Positions 21,989-33,870 are shown, counted from the stretch's first letter. The stretch: 64,000 nucleotides of DNA from Amyelois transitella (GCF_032362555.1 NC_083518.1:2430501-2494500), one strand, 5' to 3'. Notes: generated by a model from the letters alone, not told the origin. Program-made: numbers and translations.

Positions 21989-24900
21989 TCACACAAATTC
22001 GAACTGAAATGAAATAAAATTTATATATTGATTAAAAATCACGTATGTAACTTAAAAATTAAAATTAAGTGATTATAATCTCAAAGAGGAAGAATAGCTA
22101 TACACATTTACCATTATTCACCTCGGTGGTATGCAAAACTTCAAATCTCTTCAAATTTAGGAAGAAAGATGCAGTGGTTGTGGATGCGTGATTTTATGTA
22201 CGTATGCGTTATGCTTTCTTTCAGTAAGTTTACAGTATATACCAATATATATATGTACATATAAGTTTTACAGCAATTTGCAACTAACAAAGTAGAGTAC
22301 CCAAAACCGCCGAGCTTGCATGAAGAGAGTTATGAATATGGATGAAACGAAGGAAATATGCAGAGATCGTGACAAGTGGAAAGATGTAGTCTCTGCCTAA
22401 CCATCCGGGAAAAAGGCGTGAGATTTTATGTATGTAGGTATGTATGTATTTATGCAACTAACCTGTGGAGCCTTTTCGACGGTGCATTTGAACATAAGAG
22501 CCGCTCTGTCGCAACCTTTCTCCCCGTCGCTGACTTGCTCGGCGTTTACTAAGACATAAACCCATAAATAAATAAAACATTAATAAATTTATAAAAATTA
22601 ACAGAAATTAAACTTTTGAGGTTCTTGTTCACTTTAGACCCGATTCACTCAGAAGAAAAGCTTTCTTTTTATTTATATTGTATACTTTCATCTCAGTTGT
22701 CACTCTATTTTATGACTTTTTCTATCCATTGTATTATATTATTTAAAGACAGTAAGTAATGAACTACTTTCGTGATTCTTACGAATATAGAAAAGAAATA
22801 ACGCCAGGAGGAAGATGAAAAAGAATCAGACAGACCTGTATTATTACATAGATTCTGGAATGATATTTGGAGTATTATTTCAACCAAAACTACAATCACA
22901 TATTTCAATAACGCACACATTTAAAGAACGAAATATAATAATTAATAATAATAAATTTTTTCATACCACCCATGCAAGCCTGTGTGAACTCGTCTGCTTT
23001 CTTCATCTTTTCAGGGTTATCAGCAAAATATTTCTGGGAAATCTTTTTCATACCGTCCACCGATAACATTCCTTTGTCATCCATCTGAAAACAATGTATA
23101 TTATAGTGTTGTCATGTGTCTTTGACGACGTCGGTGGTTAACAGATATGATGATGATGATGCCCTGTTTACGTATACTTATGATTTGCCACCGCAGCCAT
23201 ATATAAGAATTTCACATATATATCTGTACTAACCAAAAATAAAGGAAAAAACCGTGAGGATAACCACACATTATAAATTAATAAATATACATACATACAT
23301 ATGATCACGTCTTTATCCCTTACGGGGTAGACAGAGCCAACAGTCTTGAAAAGACTGATAGGCCACGTTCAGCTTTTTGGCTTAATGATTGAGAATTGAG
23401 ATTGAGAATTGAGATTCAAATAGTGACGGGTTGCTAGCCCATCGCGTAAAAGAAGAATCCTAAGTTTATAAGCCTATCCAGTAGTCGCCTTTTACGACAT
23501 TCATGGGAACGAGATGGAGTGGTCCTATTCTTTTTTTTATTGGTGCCGGGATCCACACGGCATAATAACGGACTAAATTACAGAAAATGAGTTAGCCTCG
23601 AAGTAAGTTCGAAACATGTGTTGCGAGATACTTACTCAACGCTATTATATTTTATAATAAATACTTAAAAAGATAAACATCCAAGACCCAGGCAAATCAA
23701 AGAATGTTCGTTTTCCATCATGCTTTGGCCGGGATTAGAAGTTTAGAACCCAGAATATCCGGTGTCCCAGGCAAGCGTAAAACTGCTGCGCTTCAGAGGC
23801 CGTCAAATTCAGGCAACTGCAAAGGTCGCGGAGGTCATATTGGAATCGCTGAGTGTAAAAACCTGACTTGTAGCATGGCAGTTATATCTAGATGAATCCT
23901 GTACTCAAATCTTGGATGAGGTCACTACGGGTTAGTCCATAGGGACATAATAAGTTTTAAACCCTGAACTACTTATCACCTCCTATTCTCGTCCTTAATA
24001 TACAAGTACTAGATATATTTAAAATAATATCATAAAATTTCTATTGAAAATGAATTACTTTTTATTACTTCGGTAAATAACCTTCACATTTATTTAAAAT
24101 CTAAATTTGTACCGATCATTATCAGATTCAAATATCTGCCGAATAACATGATCATTTTGGACAATTTCAAATTTACCAAATCCTACCGGCAGTGGCAAAT
24201 TAAATAGCTAGAGTGTTACTATTGTAGAGTGCGCCTTGGACTTAAAGTACAAATTCAAAGTTCTAAGTCCATATATGTATAACGTCAAAGGGAGAATGTA
24301 ATAAACCACTTTCACAATTTATGTACTCACAAAATGCTGTAAAATGTTTTACTATTATAGGTATGCCAACGTTATTTAGCCAATAAGATATGAAAATAAC
24401 AAATAAGTTATCATTTCTAACCAGTAAGTTTTTCTTAAATCTTTATCTGATCAAAATAATGCTCCAATAGTTGAAGTGATGTAGAAATGTACTTATGTTA
24501 TTTTTTATTATATTATTTTTGGTAACCGCACGGCACCAATAGAAAATAGAATAGGACCACTCCATCTCTTTCCCATCGATGTCGTAAACAGCGACTAAGG
24601 GCTTATAAACTCGGGAATCTTCTTTTAGGCGACGGGCTAGCAACCTGTCGCTATATGAATCACAATTCTATCGTTACTAAGCCAAACAGCTGAGCGTGGC
24701 CTATCAGTCTTTACAAGACTGGTGGCTCTGTCTACACCGCTGGGAATATAGCCGTGATCATATGTATGCATGTATGTATTCTATGATTAAGCCAAACAGC
24801 TAAACCTATCAGTCTTTTCAAGACTATTGGCTCTGTCTATCTCGCAACTACACAGCGTCCTTGTCACTAATATACTCTGCAGGGCTTCATTATTTATACT

Positions 24901-26371
24901 ACCAACTGTCCGTTTATACTTGACAAAGTGTGTAGTAACACTCTAGTTGAATCAATCCTCTATGGACAAGACCGATCGCCCATTGTATGAATTGTAGCCA
25001 TCAGAACGACCTTGGGACGAAACACAGCGAATCACGTTTTCGTCATTTCCTATGTATGATTCTGCATCTATGGTTAACTAGGAACATTTTACTGCTTTTT
25101 GACATGATTTACTCATTTAATTAATTTATTTCTTCACGGTTCATAATAATTCATTACAATTGACACACAATTATGTAACAAACGTGCATATTTTTAATCT
25201 TTAACCACACAGAACTTTAATAATAGGGCCGAAACACAGATTTCATAAATGTATATGAAACTATTTACAGAAAGTAAAGGAGTGAATGTTCGACTATGCA
25301 TACATATAAAATAATTCTTTTTCGCCTTTCTTATTGTTTAAGCAAGTATGATATTTAACAAATGCATTCATTCATATAATCACGTCTATATCCCTTGTGG
25401 GGTAGACAGAGCCAGCAGTGTTGTAATACTGATAGGCCACGTTTAGCTGTTAGGCTTAATGATAGAATTGAGATTAAAATAGTTACAGGTTGCTAGCCCA
25501 TCGCCTAAAAGGAGAATCCCAAGTTTATAAGCCTATCCCTTAGTCGCCTTTTACGAAATCCATGGAGAAGGGATGGAGTGGTCCTCTACATTTTTATATT
25601 GGTGCCGGGAACCCCACGACACGCAAAAATCCATAAATTTAGCAAAATTGGTTTTAAAGAAATTTATACATTTTCTGTTGTCTTTTTTCAGAGAGAATGA
25701 ATTAATATTTCTCAATTATAATAGCTTATCTGATTTACTGACATTGAAAATAGAATAGCAGTACGAGAAACCTTACCATTCCAACCTTCTTGTATGCACA
25801 CGCGAAGAGACACTTGACTGTGCTATCATCAGGCATCTTGCCTTCTTTGATCTGCTGCATGTAGGCTGGTGTCAGCGGGTATTCCTTGGAGCAACTCATT
25901 ATGATCTCAGCGTACGTTTTCTTCAGATCCTCTATTGTGTCGCCCTAGTGAAAATGATGAGAGTTAACACATTCCAAACATAAGTGACAATTTGTACAGA
26001 TTGAACCGAAAATGCCAATGCCCTCATTAAACCAAAATTTAATTATAATTCCATATAATAATCACGTTTCTTTTCTGAAGGAATTGGTAGAAACTACATC
26101 TCTCTACTTGCCAAGATCCCTCGCTTCATCTAATTTTATCAAAGAATTAAGTAAAATAAAGACAACGCCGAGCTTGCATGTAGAGAGTAATGAACGTGGG
26201 TGAAGCAAAAGAAGTATTCAAAGATCGTGGCAAGTGGAAAGATGTCGTCTCTACCTACCCAGTCGGGAAAAAGGTATAATTTTATGTATGTAATAAAAAT
26301 TAAGAACTCACCATAGCACAAAATCCAATCATGGCGGAGGCGTACAAAAAAATATAGAATAAATTCGACAT
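21989..26371 (-). CDS. OBP2, class I odorant-binding protein, 148 aa
   Basis: Exons: 26312-26371 (signal peptide MSNLFYIFLYASAMIGFCAM), 25777-25944, 22967-23084, 22463-22548, 21989-22003 (FEFV and stop). Phases 0-0-1-0. Exons 2-4 (168, 118 and 86 nt) match OBP1 exactly in length, as does the cysteine spacing 26-3-43-14-8 (MSCSKEY, VKCLFAC, QACMG, EKGCDRA, FKC), so the two are close paralogues. For exon 3 the donor GTATGA was preferred to the GTGGTA 5 nt before it, because it keeps the C-x-x-V-N motif of the family. Intron 2 is 2.7 kb, swollen by SINE copies. Poly(A) signal at 21916-21921 (minus). Diverges from OBP3. Confidence 0.93.
22299..22450 (+). repeat. SINE-B, full length, abutting an exon donor
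   Basis: Reads CCGCCGAGCTTGCATGAAGA through GATCGTGACAAGTGGAAAG to an (ATGT)n tail. The tail ends about 10 bp from the 5' splice site of OBP2 intron 4. Confidence 0.85.
23286..23567 (-). repeat. SINE-A, full length
   Basis: In OBP2 intron 2. Tail ACATACATACATA at the left, head GGTGCCGGGATCCACACGGC at the right. The stretch around TTGAGATT is locally duplicated (GAGAATTGAGATT twice). Confidence 0.85.
23575..23805 (-). repeat. SINE-D, tRNA-headed
   Basis: In OBP2 intron 2. The minus strand begins with a tRNA-like head: GCGCAGCAGTTTTACGCTTG, then a CGCTTGCCTGGGACACCGG block and a degraded B-box region (GGTTCTAAACTTC), followed by an unrelated body. The head matches a well-known lepidopteran tRNA-type SINE. 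The damaged B box argues against a functional tRNA. Confidence 0.7.
24523..24780 (+). repeat. SINE-A, full length
   Basis: In OBP2 intron 2. Head CGCACGGCACCAATAG, tail ATGTATGCATGTATG. Confidence 0.85.
24781..24848 (+). repeat. SINE-A 3' fragment in tandem with the preceding copy
   Basis: Repeats the last third of the element (TTAAGCCAAACAGC to CTCTGTCTATCTCGCAAC) directly after the tail of the previous copy, in the same orientation. Confidence 0.7.
25371..25620 (-). repeat. SINE-A, full length
   Basis: In OBP2 intron 2. Runs from CATATAATCACGTCTATATC to GGTGCCGGGAACCCCACGAC. Confidence 0.85.
26050..26290. repeat. Inverted pair of SINE-B copies
   Basis: In OBP2 intron 1. A truncated minus copy (26050-26130) and a longer plus copy (26165-26290) lie head to head with about 35 bp between them. 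The plus copy ends in TTTTATGTATGTA close to the donor of exon 1. Confidence 0.7.
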
Positions 26372-26438
26372 TATAAAATTATCACTAACGTGTTAGCATA
26401 TGAAATGAGCTGATCAGATATGTCCAGAAAAATTACTG

Positions 26439-26447
26439 TTTTATATA
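26439..26447 (-). promoter_or_regulatory. TATA box of OBP2
   Basis: TATATAAAA on the minus strand, 68 bp before the ATG. Confidence 0.6.
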
Positions 26448-26454
26448 AAGTAGT

Positions 26455-27090
26455 CGTCCAATGCAGCAATAATAGGGAACATCCTATAGCTCCAATGATG
26501 ACAAGAGAAAAATGAGCATTATCGCTATTGAAATACAATAACATATTGTACTTAATGCATCGTTGTTGGGAATACCAGTAAATAACTTCTAATAGCGATA
26601 TACAAAAGGTGTTTATTATTATAGCCCATTACTGTTGATAATATTCACACTTTGTGAACTCTCTGAAAGGATTACGACATTGTTGAAATTGACATGACAT
26701 AAAAATTTTTATATTTAAGTGTCCTTTCGGAGGTCGGGTTGGTCTACTAGGAGTAATCGATGATCACTGATGAGATGAAATGTCCAAACATAAACTATTT
26801 CCAAAAAGTAAAAATTTCCAAAGTTGTCGACAATTTTCTTTATGGTCCTCGTGGTCATCGTCCTGAAAATCTGACGAACTCTCCTGAGTTGTAATATTAG
26901 ATATTTTAAAATCGAGTTCTGGGGATGTCAAACATGATTTGTTGCGATTTTTTGCCACAATGGACTTCTAAATCTGTCCCCATAATTTTCCAACAGAAAA
27001 TGATAGTGCTCATATGTAAATTCAATGCCAGTGTAAAAGGCAAAGCTAGTAAAGTAATAATACTTCAGCCTTTTGCTAATTATAAGTTAG
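26455..27090. promoter_or_regulatory. Shared upstream region of divergent OBP2 and OBP3
   Basis: The two starts are about 800 bp apart, head to head, with a TATA box near each end. No SINE was found inside this interval, unlike most other intergenic stretches of the cluster. A common enhancer is plausible but only inferred. Confidence 0.4.
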
Positions 27091-27095
27091 TTCAG

Positions 27096-27103
27096 TATAT
27101 ATT
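27096..27103 (+). promoter_or_regulatory. TATA box of OBP3
   Basis: TATATATT, 80 bp before the ATG. TTTCAGTTTAGT about 30 bp downstream is a possible insect-type initiator (TCAGT). Confidence 0.5.
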
Positions 27104-27175
27104 GCCGAATTTTGCCAAAAAATTACATTTTCAGTTTAGTACTTGTCGAAGTAGAAGTTCCTTAAAAATTTCAAA

Positions 27176-29223
27176 ATGTTTCGTGAAACTGCTGTAATTT
27201 TCTGCCTGTGTTTCTTCGGGTTGACACCATATGTCTCATTTGTAAGTAGAAAATAAAATATATCAACATACATAAATCATCACAGGCCTTTAGCACTTTA
27301 AAGTGATAAAAAAATGATAAAATTAAGTAGTGTATAAATTTACATTTGTCGGTCGGGTCTGTCCACTATTGTCACAGGAAAAAACTGCAAAACACCATGA
27401 AAACCTCTCGTGTTCCGACAATCATCTAGCTTATAAAATATATCTTAACACGACTACATTAGCTAATTAAAACTTTTATAATGCGTCGTGTAGATGATTC
27501 ACTGCATTGATGCTTTTCCAAAAAGATATGTGATATGAAAATATGTAACTATACTACTAGTATTATAACATGATACTCGTATCAATGTTAAACTCGATAC
27601 AAAAAAATCACAAATGTGGGCCTTAAAAATATCTGACTAAGAATATTTAAAGTGGACTGTTACCGGCCAAAAAAAAGAGGCATATAATTTCAATTTCAAA
27701 TACCTTACTGGTTTTTAGGCTATGACTCCTGAACAAAGGGCGTTAATCCACAACCATTTCGAACAACTAGGAATGGAATGTATAAAGGATTACACTATAA
27801 CTGAGGATGATATCAAGAGCCTCAGAGACAAGCAGGTACCGACTGGTCCAAATGCACCGTGCTTTTTGGCTTGCGTGATGAAGAAAGCTGGTATAGTAAG
27901 TAAACATCATGATATTAATAAGTTGATCAATTTCTTTTTGGTCTATTGATAATGACGGTGACACCCAGTATAATATAGGTCAGGTTCTCCTGCAAAGATT
28001 GTGGAAATAGGGCGGGAATCACTTCATGTTTGAACCTGACTTACCCGATCCAGGATTTTGATAAAGAAAGGGGAGAATGTTATTTGGACTACAGCCAGAA
28101 GGAAGAAGAATAACTCCAATTAGAAAAATGATTCGTTCCATTTGGTAGTCAAGTTGACATAGGTACAATTCGGGCTTAAATTATTTTGTTTTCAGATGGA
28201 CGATAAAGGCATGATTCAAAAGGAAAACACACTGGAATTAGCAAAAAAAGTTTTCAATGACGACGAAGAAATAAAATTGATTGGGGACTATCTTCACTCA
28301 TGCGCATCTGGTATGTTTTTGTGTGGTTTAAATTTAGATGTGGTTAATAAATGTTGAAAGATATTCACATATGTATAGGCATATTGCTTATGTCGAAAAT
28401 AGGAACAAAATGTCTACTTTATTCCGGGTGCAATTTCTCCGGGTGGAAAGGAAGAACTTTATAGAATTAATTGTTGAAGTCAGAAGATCTGTAACTATTT
28501 AAAAGAAAACCGATTCAACCTCCCGACTGAATTATGGCACCAGTGAATATTTACATAATCATCATATATTATAAAAAAGGCACTTCGATGCCGTCCCGCG
28601 TGTTTCCCGACACCAATAAAAATAAGGATAGGACCACTCTATCTCGTTCCCATAGATGTCATAAAAGGCGACTAAGGGATAGGTTTATAAATTTGGGATT
28701 CTTCTTTTAGGCAATGGGCTTGCAACCTGCCACTAGGTCACGTTCAGCTTTACGGCTTAGTGATGTAATTGAGATTTAAATAGTGACATATCCCAAGTTT
28801 ATAAGCTCTTTGTTTGACTGACATATACTATCTGCACGGGAAGGTAAAGCTACGCTATGTTATTTCTTCGCCAACATAACCATAACCTCTTGACAATATT
28901 AATTATACTCTTTTACAGTAAATACCGACGCTGTAAGTGATGGAGACAAGGGGTGCGAGAGGGCTCTCAAAGGCTTCAAATGCATGGTGGATAATGCTTC
29001 TCAGGTAAACTGCACGCGAATTTTTAACTACCAATCAACTTGAGGCAAATAATATGTTAAGTGTATGTTTGTAACGCGATAACTTTCGAACCGCTCGTCT
29101 GATTTTGATGAAACTAAAAAGGCATGTAGGATAGTTTAATAGATTGTTTAAGTTTATTTTTTTCTTACATATTGAATAACGATTTTTTAAATTTTTTTGT
29201 TACAGTTTGGATTTGATGTTTAA
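27176..29223 (+). CDS. OBP3, class I odorant-binding protein, 153 aa
   Basis: Exons: 27176-27241 (signal peptide MFRETAVIFCLCFFGLTPYV), 27719-27895, 28196-28310, 28919-29004, 29206-29223 (FGFDV and stop). Phases 0-0-1-0, all GT-AG. Cysteine spacing 26-3-42-14-8 (MECIKDY, PCFLAC, HSCAS, DKGCERA, FKC). Exon 2 is 177 nt, longer than in OBP1 and OBP2 and equal to OBP5. The micro-exon 5 is very like those of OBP1 and OBP2. Poly(A) signal AATAAA at 29324-29329, about 100 bp after the stop. With OBP4 it is one of only two plus-strand OBPs, consistent with an inversion of a two-gene block or an inverted duplication. Confidence 0.94.
28590..28810. repeat. SINE-A head-to-tail foldback
   Basis: In OBP3 intron 3. 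A plus-strand head half (28590-28735, GCGTGTTTCCCGACACC onward) is followed at once by a minus-strand piece (28736-28810, GGCTTAGTGATGTAATTGAG), so two truncated copies face each other. Confidence 0.7.
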
Positions 29224-29599
29224 ATCTGAATGGAGATTTGAAAAACTGGATTGGAGGTACAACAACATGGCGAACAATAAATGACTTTGATTACGAATGT
29301 AAATGTATATTATTATTTAGGTTAATAAAGTTTTGGATTAACAGTTTACGTTTATTTTATTGAATAATGAGATTAAGTTACCCTAGCCAGAATGAATTAA
29401 TTGAATACATATCAAAATCTTACGATGAGGGAACCGACCGTTAGGATAATAAACATTCAAGGTAATTTACGTGAGAAGACAGCCGCTCCACTTTCTTGAT
29501 TTTACCCTTTCTAATAGTATTCAAATTCAAACAACACTATATCATCTAGCTGCGTTGTTCTAGTGTAGATTCTGTAAAGTCAATTAAGACACGCTTACG

Positions 29600-29735
29600 A
29601 ATTTTTGGTCTAGCAACCTGTTACCATTTCAATCCCAATTTCGTCTAAACCATACAGCTGGATGTGGCTTTTGCGTCTTTTCAAGATTGGCTCTGTTTAC
29701 CTAATAAGCGATAAAGACGTAATATATGTTTATGT
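29600..29735 (+). repeat. SINE-A 3' part, diverged
   Basis: Between OBP3 and OBP4. GTCTAGCAACCTGTTACC to GATAAAGACGTAATATATG. Confidence 0.6.
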
Positions 29736-29756
29736 AACTATGAACTAACATGTCAT

Positions 29757-29968
29757 GTGGTTCTGGCACTTTTGAATAGGATCACTCACTCTCTTTCCTA
29801 TGAAAAAAAAAACGAAAAGGTATTAGTAAACGTGTGATTCTTCTTTAAAACGATGGGCTAGCAAACAACCTGCCACTATTTGAATAATGAATTCCATCAA
29901 GCTGAAGGTAGCTATTGAGTCTTTTTGAGACTATTGTCTTTATCTATTTCGTAATGAATATAGACATG
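29757..29968 (+). repeat. SINE-A, diverged full-length copy
   Basis: Follows the previous fragment in the same orientation. Head TGTGGTTCTGGCACTTTTG, end GAATATAGACATG. No clean tail remains. Confidence 0.65.
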
Positions 29969-30177
29969 TTAAATGATTGATGATAACTTTTAGTTCAGAT
30001 CATTCCATGACCTACCTATTTGAGGATGAATTCCCAGTTGATGCAATACGCAGCAGTATTGTAATTTTGGGATATGACTGCACATTAATTACCATGACAC
30101 TATTGTCAGTTTCTTAGAACAAGCCATGTCTGATTGAAGGCTGATCACAGGATATTGCTTTTTCTATCAATTGTTAC

Positions 30178-30186
30178 TATATAAAT
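30178..30186 (+). promoter_or_regulatory. TATA box of OBP4
   Basis: TATATAAAT, 69 bp before the ATG. Confidence 0.6.
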
Positions 30187-30246
30187 GCCTAAGCTTTGAA
30201 AACAAATATCATTAAATCTTTAGAAGTACAATCAAGTAAACCTACA

Positions 30247-31829
30247 ATGGAGTACCTTGCAGTGTTGTTGGCTTTGGCTAAAATTGCTATGGTAAGTGTA
30301 AATATAAGCTTTTCTTATTCGATTAATATACATACAATCTCGGACGATGGGTTAATGGGTTTATTATAAGTTACGAGTATATTGGTATAATTGTATTTTT
30401 TTGGATCCAAAAACTTTTGATGTATTAAGGTGTCCTGAGGTACATTCTGCCTGGTTTATCTGTCAAAACTTTACCGAAATATACCTACAGCACCTATAGT
30501 AGGATGTATTTATACTTTATTATCAAGTTCTCTCTCGATGGAGTAGGCTTTCCACAACTTTTTACTAGGCACGCTTACTTCTTTTTTGTTTCACTTATTT
30601 ATTGTTGTAATAGTAATTTAAATTTAAGGGTTTATTATCATCACCAGATAATAAACCTTTAAATTTACATTTGATAGTATACTTACAGTCGTACAATGTG
30701 TTTTGTTTATTGTTCATTTTCTGCTCTGTCTGCTCCACTATCTTACCATTACATCAAAACATTACAGGCAACCACCACAGCTGAGCATGTAGAAACTCTC
30801 AAGGCAAAACTCGTTGTAGCTGGCGAAGCATGCATTGAAGAGTTCCCGATTTCTGGAGAAGACATAGCTTCTTTCAAGAACGGCGAGTTCCCTGTTGGAG
30901 AACAAGCGGGCTGCTTTAGTGCATGCGTGCTGAGGAATATTGGCTTGGTGAGTAATACTTTTAATACTTATATTCGGAGTTTCGCTCTCGTCTGTTTTCA
31001 GATAAAGTTTATGTTATTCCTCAAGGTCTAGACTATTAAACTTCTTCGAAATCACTCCCCATCAGTTACTGAGTTTATTTGTTACAAATAAAATTACTAA
31101 AAAATTTACCGGCAATTATTTGAGCCTTTTTCGTTAAAATACCTGTTACTATGACAATACAATAAATATAAATGAATGTAACTCTAACAGAATAGTAATT
31201 TTCTGGTTATCTCTTAGAAGGCAGAAAGTTAAAACCATTTCATCTTTTTCTTCAGTTTGATGACAAAGGTAACCTCCACGATGCTGATAATCTTGAGAAG
31301 GCTACAGAGATCTTCACTGAAGAAAAGGAAATTGACACTATCAAGGAACTTATCAAAACTTGCTCCAAAGGTATGCATGATCGTTATCAACTTGAAAACA
31401 ATTTTATTTAAATAACAGAATGAATTGTGTCAAAAATATTATAAGCTCACAAAATTATGTTAAAAGAATTTTCTTATTCACTTTTTTAGTTCATTCATTG
31501 TTGCACTTACAGAATTTACTGAAAATTTTGTAATAAAAAATCCGAAATTGATAAAATCATCGATCATTTGTACGCAATTAGTATTTGAATTGATCAAATT
31601 TAATATCTGTTTATTATTTCATTATACTGTGATCCCTTGCGGGTCAGATAGACCCACTATCTGACCCGCAAGGGATAAAGACATAACTCTACGTATTTAA
31701 TATCTGGTTTAAAATAGGAATATAGTAGTACTTTATTTTTCAGTCAACGAAGAAACTGTGACTGATGGTGAAAAAGGATGTGAGCGGGCCAAGTTGCTGT
31801 TCACCTGCTTCGTGGAAAACTCCAAGTAA
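30247..31829 (+). CDS. OBP4, class I odorant-binding protein, 141 aa, four coding exons
   Basis: Exons: 30247-30291 (signal peptide MEYLAVLLALAKIAM), 30768-30947, 31256-31370, 31744-31829. Phases 0-0-1. Cysteine spacing 26-3-42-14-8 (EACIEEF, GCFSAC, KTCSK, EKGCERA, FTC). Unlike its class I relatives the frame stops inside exon 4 right after NSK, and the repeated GTAAAG just past the stop leaves a donor in the 3' untranslated region; a noncoding exon could follow at about 32302 (TTTTTGCAG acceptor). The micro-exon 5 of the family is thus no longer coding. The protein lacks the short hydrophobic C-terminus (FGFxx) of OBP1 and OBP3. Converges with OBP5. Confidence 0.93.
31632..31676. repeat. 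Perfect 19-bp inverted repeat from SINE-A tails
   Basis: In OBP4 intron 3. ATCCCTTGCGGGTCAGATA and its exact reverse complement flank 7 nt. The ATCCCTTGCGGG motif is from near the SINE-A 3' end, so this is a foldback remnant. Confidence 0.8.
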
Positions 31830-31851
31830 AGGTAAAGTAAATTCTTAATCA

Positions 31852-31990
31852 TCACTACATAGTAGAAAGCAAAGTCGTTCCCTGCGTTTGTTCCACTGTG
31901 TGTATACATGTATGCTTAGATCTTTAAAACTACACGACAGATTTTGATACAGTTAGATAGAGTGACTCTAGAGGAAGGTAGGGTCGCTAG
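31852..31990 (+). mobile_element. Nonautonomous Helitron-like element
   Basis: Starts TCACTACATAGTAGAAAGC after an A and ends GGGTCGCTAG before a T, as expected for Helitrons, which insert between A and T and carry TC and CTRR ends. It is a short version of the element at 59398. Confidence 0.65.
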
Positions 31991-32073
31991 TAGTTTATAA
32001 AAAGAATTGACTGACTGTTTGATTTATTCACATTTCGATAAACTTTCGATCATTGACCAGTGGAATTTGGTAC

Positions 32074-32136
32074 TAGGTTGCTAGCCCATCGCCTTAAAGA
32101 AGAATCTCAAGTTTATTAGCCTATCCCTTAGTCGAT
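32074..32136 (-). repeat. SINE-A fragment
   Basis: GGTTGCTAGCCCATCGCC to CCTATCCCTTAGTCG only. Confidence 0.7.
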
Positions 32137-32557
32137 CCATCGTACCCATTATTGAATGTAGACTATATCTTAAATTATTTATATAATCAAATTCCTTACA
32201 ACGATCTACTTGGGAATGTAATCAATAAGTCATATTCTATTTAATTTCGCTCCTTAATCAGCAAAATAGCAAATTGTTATACCCACTTCAATGTTTTTGC
32301 AGAAAAGGAGCAATCGAATTAAACGAATACCAAAATCTTAAACCACTACTGGGCTAGTATCTATGGACTAATACGACATGTCTAGAATAAGTTAGCATTT
32401 AATAAGATTGTGGACATAGTTTTAGTTAATATGTATTAAAATATAGTTTCTAATTGCAATATATATTCTGGTTGTTTGATTTTCTGAAGCTCAGAAACTG
32501 GTAAATAATCTTAAAATACATGTGGACATTGAATGAATTCATACTTATATACTTAAA

Positions 32558-32722
32558 CATAATCCTTTTCACGGTAGACAGAGCCAATTCTTATAAAGAC
32601 TGAAAAGAAACGTTCAGGTGCACGAGTTTAAGATGGAATTGAGATTTAAATAGTGATAGGTTTCTAACCCATCGCCTAAAAGAAGAATCACAAGTTTATG
32701 AGCGTACTCTTACTGCTAAAGG
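32558..32722 (-). repeat. SINE-A, head-truncated and diverged
   Basis: CACGGTAGACAGAGCCAA to CGCCTAAAAGAAGAATCAC. Confidence 0.65.
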
Positions 32723-32863
32723 TCCCTATTATGAGATTGATTAAAATGACACTATTATTTTAATCAGTCTCATTTAATTATAACTACAAATTAATTCATT
32801 GTTTAAAACATTTAACATACAGCTATTTCTTAATTGAATAGGACACTTGCAGGACTCCAATCC

Positions 32864-33062
32864 GCATACATACATACATATCATCACGTCTATATCCCTT
32901 GCGGGGTAGACCTAACAGTCTTGAAAATATTAAATGGCTACGTTTAGCTATTTGGCTTAATGATAGAATTGAGATTCAATACTGACAGGTTGCTAGCCCA
33001 TCGCCTAAAAAAGAATCCCAAGTTTGTAAGCCTATCCCTTAGTCGCCTTTTACGACATCCAT
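32864..33062 (-). repeat. SINE-A, head-truncated
   Basis: Well-preserved tail (ACATACATACATATCATCAC) through TTTTACGACATCCATT, where it stops. Confidence 0.8.
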
Positions 33063-33739
33063 TCTGATCGATGATTATATGCCTCAGAGAGCATTTTAAA
33101 CTAGTGTTTTCCATTAACCACATCTGGTTACCTGAACAGGGTCGTGATCTGCATACCCAAATGTGAACTCATGTGAAAAGTACATTTTTACATGCTATAC
33201 TATAAGTATTAAAGAAAAAATTCACAAAGATTTCACAGATTTCAGGATTGGTAGGTTACATACAAGAGTTTAAGTGTGGAGGTATGACAAACAAACTTAC
33301 TTTCGCATATTTTCTTCGCTGAGTGGTCGTGTCTAGTTTTCGTAATGCGTCCGTTTACCTCCTACATTAATTTTTTATTGAATGTTGTATGACGTGGTAA
33401 CTTTATTTGGTATTTATCAACATTGATTTACTTTGAGCCTAGATATTCATATCAGCCAATTTTATACTGAAAATACAATGCTCCATTGCATATAAAGTAT
33501 TTTTTATCTTTTAAACTTTGCAAGATCTGCTGGAGAATGCATTTGGGGCAGACAAAAATTTCAGATACTCATAGATATATACATATATTGGCAGAATTTT
33601 ATGGTTCCATACCTTAAACCATGGCTCGTTAAATGAATAAACGAAAAACATTTATTTCCTCAAGTGTCTTATGTAATAACATAATTTATAGAATCGGTCT
33701 CCTTTGAAATTAAAATTATAGTGTAAATAAAATTATTAC

Positions 33740-33870
33740 TCTTCTTTACGGGGTAAATAGTGGATTATGGCCCTGTTTACCTCGTAAATGAGAGTAACAA
33801 CGCTCATAGACATAGTGACAGGTAAATAGCCCATAGCCTAAAAGAAAAACTCCCACGTTTGTAAAGCAAT
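33740..33870 (-). repeat. SINE-A, heavily diverged
   Basis: Only short blocks remain (ACGGGGTAAATAG, TAGTGACAGGTAAATAGCCC, CCTAAAAGAAAAACTCC). Confidence 0.4.

Noticed and set aside
22815-23066. Plus-strand 83-codon frame
   Set aside because: It overlaps OBP2 exon 3 on the opposite strand and has no independent support.
23140-23163. ATG trinucleotide repeat
   Set aside because: Very short microsatellite within OBP2 intron 2, of no apparent significance.
23700-23805. tRNA gene on the minus strand
   Set aside because: The B-box region is degraded and a non-tRNA body follows; SINE-D.
31632-31676. MicroRNA precursor
   Set aside because: The arms are a perfect copy of SINE-A 3' sequence, so a foldback remnant is the simpler reading.
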